Shown piece by piece: positions 1 to 5,480 of a stretch of DNA of 8,976 nucleotides. Position 1 is the first letter of the stretch, and each line of letters starts with the position of its first letter. Origin of the DNA: JACCXJ01 sp052387115. Its GTDB lineage: Bacteria; Pseudomonadota; Gammaproteobacteria; JACCXJ01. The notes beneath the pieces are model-generated. The model was not told the origin of the DNA. It saw only the letters and a program-made list of their open reading frames with translations, and ran no database searches. The DNA lies in the NCBI GenBank assembly GCA_052387115.1, contig JBQTJM010000096.1, positions 1 to 8,976 of the forward strand, read 5' to 3'. The translations under genes and the position numbers were made by a program.

Positions 1-206
1 AGACCGGCAATCCCCAACAGCAGGCCCAGCATCGCGGCGGTGCCCGCAATGCGCAGCACCCAACCGACAGTGCTCGACCAGGCGTCTTGCGGGAAAAGGG
101 CGAGCGAGGCACACACCGCACCGCGCAGCGGTGTCGCGAGCCATGGCAGCAGCGCCAGCGGCGCGGCCGCCAGCACCCACGGGTACTCCACATCAAGGTG
201 CAGCAT
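1..206 (-). CDS. mxaC: MxaC, methanol dehydrogenase maturation membrane protein (N-terminal part only)
   Basis: This is the first 68 codons of a gene that leaves the window at its left edge. The protein starts MLHLDVEYPWVLAAAPLALL and continues with a second hydrophobic stretch near residues 48-68. That layout, a W/L/P-rich first membrane helix, a short loop and another helix, is the usual N-terminus of MxaC, whose later part (not seen here) normally has a von Willebrand A domain. The name rests mainly on position directly after mxaA in the conserved mxa order. The ATG has GGAG three bases upstream and overlaps the end of the preceding small ORF by 14 nt, which suggests translational coupling. 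MxaC belongs to the group of mxa genes needed for active, calcium-loaded methanol dehydrogenase; its biochemical role is not established. Confidence 0.72.
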   Translation of the reverse strand, partial: MLHLDVEYPWVLAAAPLALLPWLATPLRGAVCASLALFPQDAWSSTVGWVLRIAGTAAMLGLLLGIAG

Positions 207-342
207 CGGCTCCGTCGTCGGATCCCGCGGTCTGCCAGCGCTGGGTGTACAGCTCCCCCTTCGAATCCATCGTCTCGAACAACAGTTCGCCGTTCCGGGT
301 CATGCGGCGCATGATGATCTCCGCGGTTCCAGCGGCTGCCAT
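193..342 (-). CDS. Small ORF of 49 codons between mxaA and mxaC, unrecognised
   Basis: I do not recognise this product. The ORF starts at ATG 342, four bases after the mxaA stop (TGA, then CGGT, then ATG), and its TGA lies 14 nt inside mxaC. It therefore fills what would be the only sizeable gap in the mxaR-to-mxaC block. The product is soluble-looking, with no signal peptide or membrane segment. A central alternating stretch (GELLFETMDSKGELYTQRW, residues 18-36) could form a beta hairpin. Wobble positions through the middle are mostly G or C, as in the neighbouring genes; the acidic, Ala-rich tail (residues 41-49) is less biased. There is no good Shine-Dalgarno, so it would depend on reinitiation after mxaA. 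It could be a real accessory peptide, a remnant of a gene, or a chance ORF over the mxaA-mxaC junction. Confidence 0.45.
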   Translation of the reverse strand: MAAAGTAEIIMRRMTRNGELLFETMDSKGELYTQRWQTAGSDDGADAAP

Positions 343-346
343 ACCG

Positions 347-1510
347 TCAGCGTTCCACGGCAATACAGCGGCGGCACAGCCGGGCGAGCGCCTGCACAAC
401 CTCGGCATCGCCCTTTGCTACCGCACCCCGATCCGCAAAGAAGACCTGGCGCGACCTCGCGAAGAATGCCGCGATGTCCACGCGCAACGGTACGAACTGC
501 GGGCACCGCCCGAAGAACTGATCGAGGCGATCCGGAAACACCGGCGCCCCGTTACTTTCGTCGAACGCCCGATGCAGGGTGCGCATGGCGGCGCGCTCCG
601 CGCTCGCCGACAGTGGCGCATGCTGTAGGCGACGCAACTCACGCCACGCTTGCGCGAACGGGCGGCGGGTGCGTCCCGGCCACAGCCCCCACTCGTGCGC
701 CATACCGGCGGCCAGCACCAGCAGGAGCGCTCCATAGAGTAGCAGCCTTCGCTGCCTAGGCGCCAGATCGCGCCTGACGGGTGGGTCGTCCGGGCGCACG
801 TACGCCTGGCCTTCAACGACACGCACACCGGCGGTTTCATGCAGCGGCGAGACGGTGAACTCCCACGCCTTCACCGGGACCTCGGTGGTGGCGCCCGGAT
901 GGCTGGCCGTGAGGGTGAACACCGGGATCCGAAGCGACCTCACGTCGCGCGGCATGTAGAAGCTCTGATAGTCCAGCGTGATGCGATAGTGTCGTTGCTC
1001 GCCGGCGTCGGTCTCCTGCACCTGCACGCTGCGCAGTTCCAGCCAGTAGGACAACCGCCCCGGATGAGGCACCGATCCCGGCGCCAGCACGAAGGGGTCA
1101 TGTAAGGTGAGATCGATCTGCCGGCGAATGACATCGCCGATCACATGGCCGAACGGCCGCGGCGTGGACACTCGAAATGCATCGACTCCGAGGGGGAACG
1201 GCGGCGTCTCTGCCCGCGCGCCTGCCGCAAAGACCGCGAGCAGCAGATATACCGCTAACGGGCACAAGTTGAGTTTTTTCGGGGGAGCGAACCCGGCCGT
1301 TCCCTCCCCTGTCCGCGCTGTTTGCGGACGGGGGAGGGGAGGGTGGGGGTCCGGCCTTTCAGGTGCTGACCGAGCTCCGTCTGTGCGGACACGCTTGACC
1401 CCCACCCTGCCCTCCCCCGCTACGCAGGGGAGGGAATCAAGCTGGCTACCCCGGCTCAGATTGTGCCCGCGTGAAGTATAGATACACGAGGTCCCGCGTA
1501 CGCCGTTCAT
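347..1510 (-). CDS. mxaA: MxaA, methanol dehydrogenase maturation protein (start uncertain)
   Basis: The reading frame is 387 codons from ATG 1510, which overlaps the mxaS stop as ATGA. The MxaA-like protein begins only near residue 79: an apparent secretion signal (residues about 79-100, ending AAGARA before ETPP), a periplasmic domain (about 101-250), one membrane helix (about 256-272, after a basic PRQRR) and a C-terminal domain. That last domain holds a motif I associate with MxaA (residues 312-333, LHRAFDESNGAPVFPDRL then DQFF). MxaA is needed to make active, Ca2+-loaded methanol dehydrogenase in methylotrophs. Residues about 25-71 are encoded by a palindromic repeat and look unlike protein. 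Either translation starts at ATG 1510 and gives a long odd leader, or it starts at a non-ATG codon nearer the signal, for example TTG 1267, though neither that codon nor its surroundings has a Shine-Dalgarno. The gene call is firm; the 5' end is not. Confidence 0.8.
   Translation of the reverse strand: MNGVRGTSCIYTSRGHNLSRGSQLDSLPCVAGEGRVGVKRVRTDGARSAPERPDPHPPLPRPQTARTGEGTAGFAPPKKLNLCPLAVYLLLAVFAAGARAETPPFPLGVDAFRVSTPRPFGHVIGDVIRRQIDLTLHDPFVLAPGSVPHPGRLSYWLELRSVQVQETDAGEQRHYRITLDYQSFYMPRDVRSLRIPVFTLTASHPGATTEVPVKAWEFTVSPLHETAGVRVVEGQAYVRPDDPPVRRDLAPRQRRLLLYGALLLVLAAGMAHEWGLWPGRTRRPFAQAWRELRRLQHAPLSASAERAAMRTLHRAFDESNGAPVFPDRLDQFFGRCPQFVPLRVDIAAFFARSRQVFFADRGAVAKGDAEVVQALARLCRRCIAVER
1300..1436. 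repeat. 137-bp palindromic repeat element (REP/MITE-like)
   Basis: Ends are a perfect 12-bp inverted repeat, TTCCCTCCCCTG at 1300-1311 and its complement at 1425-1436. Inside is a 22-bp inverted repeat with one mismatch (1330-1351 against 1397-1418). Each end can also fold alone: 1300-1316 with 1324-1340 around a 7-nt loop (two G-T pairs), and 1410-1420 with 1424-1434 around TAC (one mismatch). The whole can form a cruciform with a long central stem. I see no target-site duplication and no coding capacity. C/G-rich palindromes of this kind are widely dispersed between genes in GC-rich proteobacteria. Here it lies between mxaS and the recognisable part of mxaA and is read through, without a stop, in the mxaA frame. 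Confidence 0.85.
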
Positions 1511-2379
1511 GCCCTCGTGAGGAAATACTCCGTGAGGCGATCCGGCTCGAATCGATCGAGCAGGAAGAACGGCTCGCGGCCGTGCGCGATACAGAGTCGT
1601 CGCAGTCGTTGTTGCTGCCGCCGATAAGCGTCGATGACCTTTGCGCGCAATCTGCGCCGCATGAGCACGAAGCGCCGTGCACCGGTCTCCGGATCCTGCA
1701 GCTCACAGAGACCGAAGCGCGGCAGGCGCTCGTATTCCGCGCCGTGCCAGAGCACGACGGGGACCACGTCATGCCTGCCGAGCGCCGCCAGCGCCGCATC
1801 GATTTGCGCGGCCGGGAGATGAAAGTCCGACACCAGGAATACCAGCGCGTGCCGCCGGGGCAACAATGCAGCGGCAGCGACAATGCCGGCGGCGTTGCGT
1901 CCAGCGGCCTGCAACTCCGGCAGCCGGGCGTGCAGGGCTTCAGCGACCCCGCGGCGACGCGTGGCCGGAAAGTGCATGCGCACCCGCGCATCGCAGGCGA
2001 CAAACCCGAATGGGTCGCCCGTACGGTGAGCGGATACCGCCGTCGCGACGGTGAAGTCGGCGAGCACGGCCATCTTCTCGCGGAACCCCATGGACGCGGA
2101 CACGTCGGCAATCACATACACGGGTACCGTGCTGCGCTGGTTGAACACGCGCACGTACACCTCGCCCATCGGGTCGTATAGCGTGGTGCGCAGATCGATG
2201 CGGCGCGGATCCGGGTATCGCCAGAGTGGCGCAAATTCACGAAACCGCTGTCCCTGGCCGGGCTGACGGCTGCGATGCGCGCCGGGATGCGGGCCGCTAT
2301 TTAGCCAGGGCAGGCGATAGTGAAACTCGCGGCGCGCTCGAGAGCGCGCATCCGTGCCATGCTGCGTTGACCGAGGCAT
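1507..2379 (-). CDS. mxaS: MxaS, DUF58/VWA-like methanol dehydrogenase maturation protein
   Basis: The 290-residue product is a DUF58-family protein. The family signature FREFAPLWRYPDPRRIDL is at residues 46-63, in the place of the usual REY..GDDPR.IDW. A metal-site motif of VWA type, DVSAS, follows at 92-96, and a second acidic position lies in VSDFHLP (183-189). No membrane segment or signal peptide is visible, so it should be cytoplasmic or peripheral. DUF58 proteins are typically encoded beside MoxR ATPases, as here with mxaR, and the pair is thought to act as a chaperone-like machine; mxaS is one of the genes associated with calcium insertion into methanol dehydrogenase. I chose ATG 2379, 10 nt after the mxaR stop, because the protein upstream of it in this frame is only the out-of-frame shadow of mxaR. 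The Shine-Dalgarno is poor. The stop overlaps the mxaA ATG as ATGA. Confidence 0.87.
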   Translation of the reverse strand: MPRSTQHGTDARSRARREFHYRLPWLNSGPHPGAHRSRQPGQGQRFREFAPLWRYPDPRRIDLRTTLYDPMGEVYVRVFNQRSTVPVYVIADVSASMGFREKMAVLADFTVATAVSAHRTGDPFGFVACDARVRMHFPATRRRGVAEALHARLPELQAAGRNAAGIVAAAALLPRRHALVFLVSDFHLPAAQIDAALAALGRHDVVPVVLWHGAEYERLPRFGLCELQDPETGARRFVLMRRRLRAKVIDAYRRQQQRLRRLCIAHGREPFFLLDRFEPDRLTEYFLTRA

Positions 2380-2389
2380 ATTCACGGCT

Positions 2390-3439
2390 TCAGGGCGCGG
2401 CGATACTCTCAAGCACACGGTCGATGTACTCGCGCGCCAAACTCTCACGGCGGAGCTCGTAGACCGGGTTGAAGAACACGCGGTGGGCCACCGTCTCGTA
2501 GAACACGCCCTGCAGGTCTTCCGGCACCACCATGGCCCGGTCGTGCAACCATGCATGCACGCGCGCGGCACGAATGAGATAACTCATGCCGCGCGGACTG
2601 CCGCCGCCGGCGATGAGCTGCGCCATGTCCACCTCGTCCAGAGCAATTCCGAAATCCTGCGGCTGCCGCAGCGCCTGCCACAGCTTCAGCGCATAGTCCT
2701 GCAACGCCGGCGCGGCGGTGATGCTGGTCTGGATCAACGCGGCGACGTCATTGAGCGATGAGTACGGCACGACCGCCTCGTCCACCGTGTCAATGAGGGT
2801 GTCGACGTCGTGAAAACGCGGATCGAACATCAGCGCGCGCCGCACGCCTTCTTCCTGCGGTACCTCGATCAGCACTTCCATTAGAAAGCGGTCGCGCGCC
2901 GCCGCCGGCAACTCGAAGGTCTCCTCTTTCTCAATCCGATTGCGATCGGCGAACACCATCAGATGCGGGAAGTGATATTCGTGATTGAACGCAGCGACGG
3001 TGCGTTCGGCCATCACCCGCAGCAGCAGCGAATGGACCTGCGGCCGCGCGCGATTCACCTCGTTGAAAAAGAAGGTGGCTAGTCGTTGACCGTGGCGCAT
3101 GATGGGGCCGGGGTCGACGCACGGCCGGCCGTCGGTGCCGATGTAGGTGTGGTAGACGAGATCGTTGGGCATGAGATCGATGGTGCCTTCCATGCGCTCG
3201 TAAGCACCGCCGATACCGCGCGCCATCGCCCTCAGCAACGTGGTCTTGCCGACGCCCACATCACCCTCGAGCAGCACGTGACCGCGCGCAAATACGGCGA
3301 TGACGAGCAGGCGCACCGCGCGGTCCTGGCCGAGGATGGCCCGACGCACGTTCGATTCCAGTCGCAGCGCCTGCTCCCGCCAGTGCGCCAGCGCCGCGTC
3401 CTTATCACCCGCGAGCACACTGTGCTCACCTACGATCAT
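2390..3439 (-). CDS. mxaR: MxaR, MoxR-family AAA+ ATPase
   Basis: A 349-residue MoxR-type ATPase. Visible motifs are Walker A (GDVGVGKTT, 59-67), a Walker B region (ATFFFNEVNRA, 121-131), sensor 1 (ADRNRIE, 164-170, with Asn168), an Arg-finger region (LPAAARDRF, 177-185) and sensor 2 (GGGSPRGMSYLIRAA, 278-292). Walker B reads Asn126-Glu127 where MoxR proteins usually have Asp-Glu; I cannot tell whether this is normal within the MxaR subfamily. MxaR probably works with MxaS and the other downstream products in activating methanol dehydrogenase in an ATP-dependent way. It begins 13 nt after mxaI. ATG 3439 has a weak ribosome site; GTG 3418, seven codons in, has AGGTGAG six bases upstream and is a fair alternative start. 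Confidence 0.92.
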   Translation of the reverse strand: MIVGEHSVLAGDKDAALAHWREQALRLESNVRRAILGQDRAVRLLVIAVFARGHVLLEGDVGVGKTTLLRAMARGIGGAYERMEGTIDLMPNDLVYHTYIGTDGRPCVDPGPIMRHGQRLATFFFNEVNRARPQVHSLLLRVMAERTVAAFNHEYHFPHLMVFADRNRIEKEETFELPAAARDRFLMEVLIEVPQEEGVRRALMFDPRFHDVDTLIDTVDEAVVPYSSLNDVAALIQTSITAAPALQDYALKLWQALRQPQDFGIALDEVDMAQLIAGGGSPRGMSYLIRAARVHAWLHDRAMVVPEDLQGVFYETVAHRVFFNPVYELRRESLAREYIDRVLESIAAP

Positions 3440-3452
3440 TCGACCGCAAGAC

Positions 3453-3755
3453 TCAGATCTTGCTTACGTCGTACTCCCACTTGCCGGTCTTCTTGAAGTG
3501 CTCGGCGCGCTTCCGGTTGCGCTCTTCCATTGCCTTCAAGGCAGCCGACTGCTTGTTGATCTCGGCCGGATCGTGCTTCGGGTCGTATTTGCTGCCGGCG
3601 ATCTTTTCCGGGTAGCCGGGCTTGGGCTCCCAGCAGTTGCCGGCGGCCTTGCACTTGGTGCCGTCATAAGCGGCGGCCGGCAACGCCACGGCCGCAGCCA
3701 GCGCTGCCGCCACGTTGAATCCGGCACGACGTTTCAAATGGATTGCCTTATTCAT
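3453..3755 (-). CDS. mxaI: MxaI, methanol dehydrogenase small (beta) subunit
   Basis: A 100-residue precursor. A basic N-terminus (KRR at 8-10) and Ala-rich hydrophobic core end at PAAA before Tyr30, giving a 71-residue mature chain beginning YDGTKCKAAGNCWEPKPGYP. Cys35 and Cys41 (mature 6 and 12) match the single disulfide of known beta subunits. The rest is very Lys-rich and charged (MEERNRKRAEHFKKTGKWEY, 76-95), as expected for the long helix that lies along MxaF. The subunit is periplasmic and part of the alpha2-beta2 enzyme; it has no known catalytic residues. Its presence separates this system from XoxF enzymes, which lack a beta subunit. It has the second-strongest Shine-Dalgarno of the operon and a structured 113-nt leader after mxaG. 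Confidence 0.97.
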   Translation of the reverse strand: MNKAIHLKRRAGFNVAAALAAAVALPAAAYDGTKCKAAGNCWEPKPGYPEKIAGSKYDPKHDPAEINKQSAALKAMEERNRKRAEHFKKTGKWEYDVSKI

Positions 3756-3761
3756 GTCTGG

Positions 3762-3769
3762 ACCTCCTC
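3762..3769 (-). promoter_or_regulatory. Strong Shine-Dalgarno of mxaI
   Basis: GAGGAGGT, six bases before the mxaI ATG; seven bases (AGGAGGT) are complementary to the anti-Shine-Dalgarno of 16S rRNA. It fixes the start at 3755. Confidence 0.85.
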
Positions 3770-3790
3770 ACGTCAGGTTGTTGCGCTCAC

Positions 3791-3852
3791 ATTCCGGTTG
3801 AAGCGTTACCTCAACCTCCTCCTCGGCCCGGCAGGCCGTGCGTGACCGGAAT
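3791..3852 (-). promoter_or_regulatory. Possible branched RNA structure in the mxaG-mxaI gap
   Basis: Three inverted repeats are nested so that the mRNA could fold into a three-way junction. The outer stem pairs 3791-3797 with 3846-3852 (ATTCCGG/CCGGAAT). One inner hairpin pairs 3796-3801 with 3811-3816 (GGTTGA/TCAACC), sharing two bases with the outer stem; the other pairs 3824-3828 with 3834-3838 (CGGCC/GGCCG). It lies 36-97 nt before mxaI, leaving its Shine-Dalgarno free. A role in processing or stabilising the mxaI mRNA is inference only; the stems are short and the region is GC-rich, so chance is possible. Confidence 0.3.
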
Positions 3853-3868
3853 TCCGCGCCGGCGGGCG

Positions 3869-4453
3869 TCACTGCTTTTCGGCCGGCGACTTCGCTGTTG
3901 CCGCGGTATTCATCGCTGCAGGCTCGTCGGAGAACCGCCGCGGCTTGAAGGTTTTCTTCTGCTCTTCGGTCAACCAGTCGGCGTTCTCCACCGGCCCGCG
4001 GTATATCGCCCGTATCCAGCTCACCACCATCAACATTTCGTCGACGGACAATTGTTTGTACATTGGACCCATCATCGCGCGCGCGCCGCCGAACGTGGTC
4101 TCGAAGAGTCCCTTGTCGGTCTTGTTCTTCGGGTACGTCCAGTAGTCGTCGGCCAGCGCCGGACCGAGCTTGCCCTCGGCGTGATGGCCGTGGCAGCCGG
4201 AACACATGGTCAAGAACGTTTCACCGCCTTTCTTGATGGCCTCCTCATCCCAGTTGAGCCGATACCGGTTCTCGCCAGTCTCCACGAAATGCTTCACGGC
4301 TTCGGTCTCAGGACCTTGCTTGGCCTTGGACAAATCCAGCTCCTCGCCCTCCACGGTCCCGCGGAAGACCAACGCTGCGAGAACCGGTCCCGCCAACAGC
4401 GATGAAATCGAAATGACCCGCGGGGCTGTTCGCAAAAATCTAGTCGTCGACAT
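3869..4453 (-). CDS. mxaG: MxaG, cytochrome cL, electron acceptor of methanol dehydrogenase
   Basis: A 194-residue periplasmic c-type cytochrome. The N-terminus carries a signal sequence (basic at 5-12, hydrophobic to about residue 29). One haem-attachment motif, CSGCH, is at 84-88. The methionine cluster RAMMGPM (125-131) should supply the second haem ligand, and the cytochrome cL signature segments GEELDLSKAKQG (36-47) and EGKLGPAL..DYWTYP (93-108) are present. It takes electrons one at a time from the PQQ of MxaF and passes them to a smaller cytochrome c and the terminal oxidase. The ATG overlaps the mxaJ stop as TGATG, with only a modest GGACGGA upstream, so translation is probably coupled to mxaJ. 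The length is normal and no key residue is missing. Confidence 0.96.
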   Translation of the reverse strand: MSTTRFLRTAPRVISISSLLAGPVLAALVFRGTVEGEELDLSKAKQGPETEAVKHFVETGENRYRLNWDEEAIKKGGETFLTMCSGCHGHHAEGKLGPALADDYWTYPKNKTDKGLFETTFGGARAMMGPMYKQLSVDEMLMVVSWIRAIYRGPVENADWLTEEQKKTFKPRRFSDEPAAMNTAATAKSPAEKQ

Positions 4454-5346
4454 CAGTTCGTCCGTCCATTCTTGTCTTTGTCAGTTCCGTCTCTCCGAGT
4501 GATTGCCGGTGCGTCCGCGATAGTCATCGGCACCAGAGGGATACCCTCATCGGCCAGCACTGCCCTGATCTCGGATGCCGCGGCAGCGATCGCCTGATCG
4601 AGCTGCTCCAGCAGTTGGCTGTCGCCGGCGCGTACACCCATCGATTGGTTGTATTCGAACTCGACCGTGTCGCCGTCGTTGCCGATATAGTCAGGGATCG
4701 GCACCATTACCAGCGGCACAGGCGATTGCTTCACGTAACGCGCTGCTTCCGGCCCCCACAGGATGGCCATGTCGGCTTTGCCGTCCACGACCTCGCGGAC
4801 GAGACGGGCCGGGTCGAAGCGCACGTATTGGTTGCGGCGCGACTTGAAGTCGATGAGAGAATACATGTAGTTGACGTTTTCTTCGTATTTTCCGAGCTTG
4901 CGCAGCAGCACGTCCGCGGGCGTGCCCTGCGGCACCGCAAAGGTGTGCAGCTTCATCAGATCGGGGCTGTTCCAGTCCGTGATATCAAGTCCGCGGTCCC
5001 GTTGGTAGACGAACACATAGCTGGAGCGGTAGTAGGGCCTGGTGGTGAGCACGCGCCCATCACCGGTATCCAGCCCCATCACCACGTCGCACTTACCGGC
5101 ATCGAGCAGATCCTTCACCAGATAGAGGGCGGCCCGTTCCGACCACACGAGCTCCACCGGCCTGTTGAGCCTGGCGCCCAGCACCTGCGCCAGGCGATTC
5201 TCGAAGCCCTCGCGGGCCTCGTTGGAATACGGCATTTCGTTCTTGGCGGCGCAGACCCTGAGAGCCTCTCCGGTCGCCCCCGGCGTTGCACACGATGCGC
5301 CGAGCGCCGCCAGTGCGGCGAACGTCCCGCCGATGCTTCGTCTCAT
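4453..5346 (-). CDS. mxaJ: MxaJ, periplasmic solute-binding-like protein of the methanol dehydrogenase system
   Basis: A 297-residue protein of the extracellular solute-binding family 3 fold. A short signal (MRR, then a hydrophobic stretch to about residue 26) leads into LRVCAAKNEMPYSN (29-42), the usual opening of this family. Family segments follow, such as GKCDVVMGLDTGDGRVL (84-100), the YRSSYVFVY strand (106-114) and GKADMAILWGPEA (189-201). MxaJ is required for, or assists, the methanol dehydrogenase system and has been found associated with the enzyme in some methylotrophs; no transported ligand is established. I chose ATG 5346 because GAGGTGA stands five bases before it; the GTG three codons upstream overlaps that site and has none of its own. 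Cys19 in LGASC weakly resembles a lipobox, but ordinary signal cleavage near Gly26 looks more likely. Confidence 0.94.
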   Translation of the reverse strand: MRRSIGGTFAALAALGASCATPGATGEALRVCAAKNEMPYSNEAREGFENRLAQVLGARLNRPVELVWSERAALYLVKDLLDAGKCDVVMGLDTGDGRVLTTRPYYRSSYVFVYQRDRGLDITDWNSPDLMKLHTFAVPQGTPADVLLRKLGKYEENVNYMYSLIDFKSRRNQYVRFDPARLVREVVDGKADMAILWGPEAARYVKQSPVPLVMVPIPDYIGNDGDTVEFEYNQSMGVRAGDSQLLEQLDQAIAAAASEIRAVLADEGIPLVPMTIADAPAITRRDGTDKDKNGRTN

Positions 5347-5363
5347 TGCGGTCACCTCGCTCG

Positions 5364-5407
5364 AAAAAGGGGAGGGTGCGCTCCGTGCCCTGCCGTAGAG
5401 CGCACCC
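5364..5407 (-). terminator. Terminator-like hairpin between mxaF and mxaJ (possible attenuator)
   Basis: Read on the minus strand, GGGTGCGCTC (5407-5398) pairs perfectly with GAGCGCACCC (5383-5374) across a 14-nt loop. TCCCC and then five T residues (5368-5364) follow. The AAG just before the stem can also pair with the CTT at the start of the T run, with a bulge. It lies 91 nt after the mxaF stop and 18 nt before the mxaJ start. The T run is short and not directly against the stem, so partial termination or mRNA 3'-end protection is more likely than full termination. The expected effect is more mxaF message than downstream message. Confidence 0.55.
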
Positions 5408-5480
5408 CTTGGTTAAGTCGGCATGCTCCCTGCGCCAGGAGTAACACCCCCGGGAGGTCATACAAACACGTGCAAACTGC

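Noticed and set aside
40..759. Plus-strand open frames over mxaC and mxaA
   Set aside because: Arg/Ala/Pro-rich low-complexity products antisense to recognisable genes.
1300..1436. The repeat as a rho-independent terminator after mxaS
   Set aside because: The stems are not followed by a T run on the minus strand, and mxaA and mxaC continue beyond it, so a dispersed palindromic element explains it better.
2380..2571. Longer start for mxaS, reaching 64 codons into mxaR
   Set aside because: The extra residues are the frame-shifted image of mxaR and show no family features; ATG 2379 gives the normal tandem spacing.
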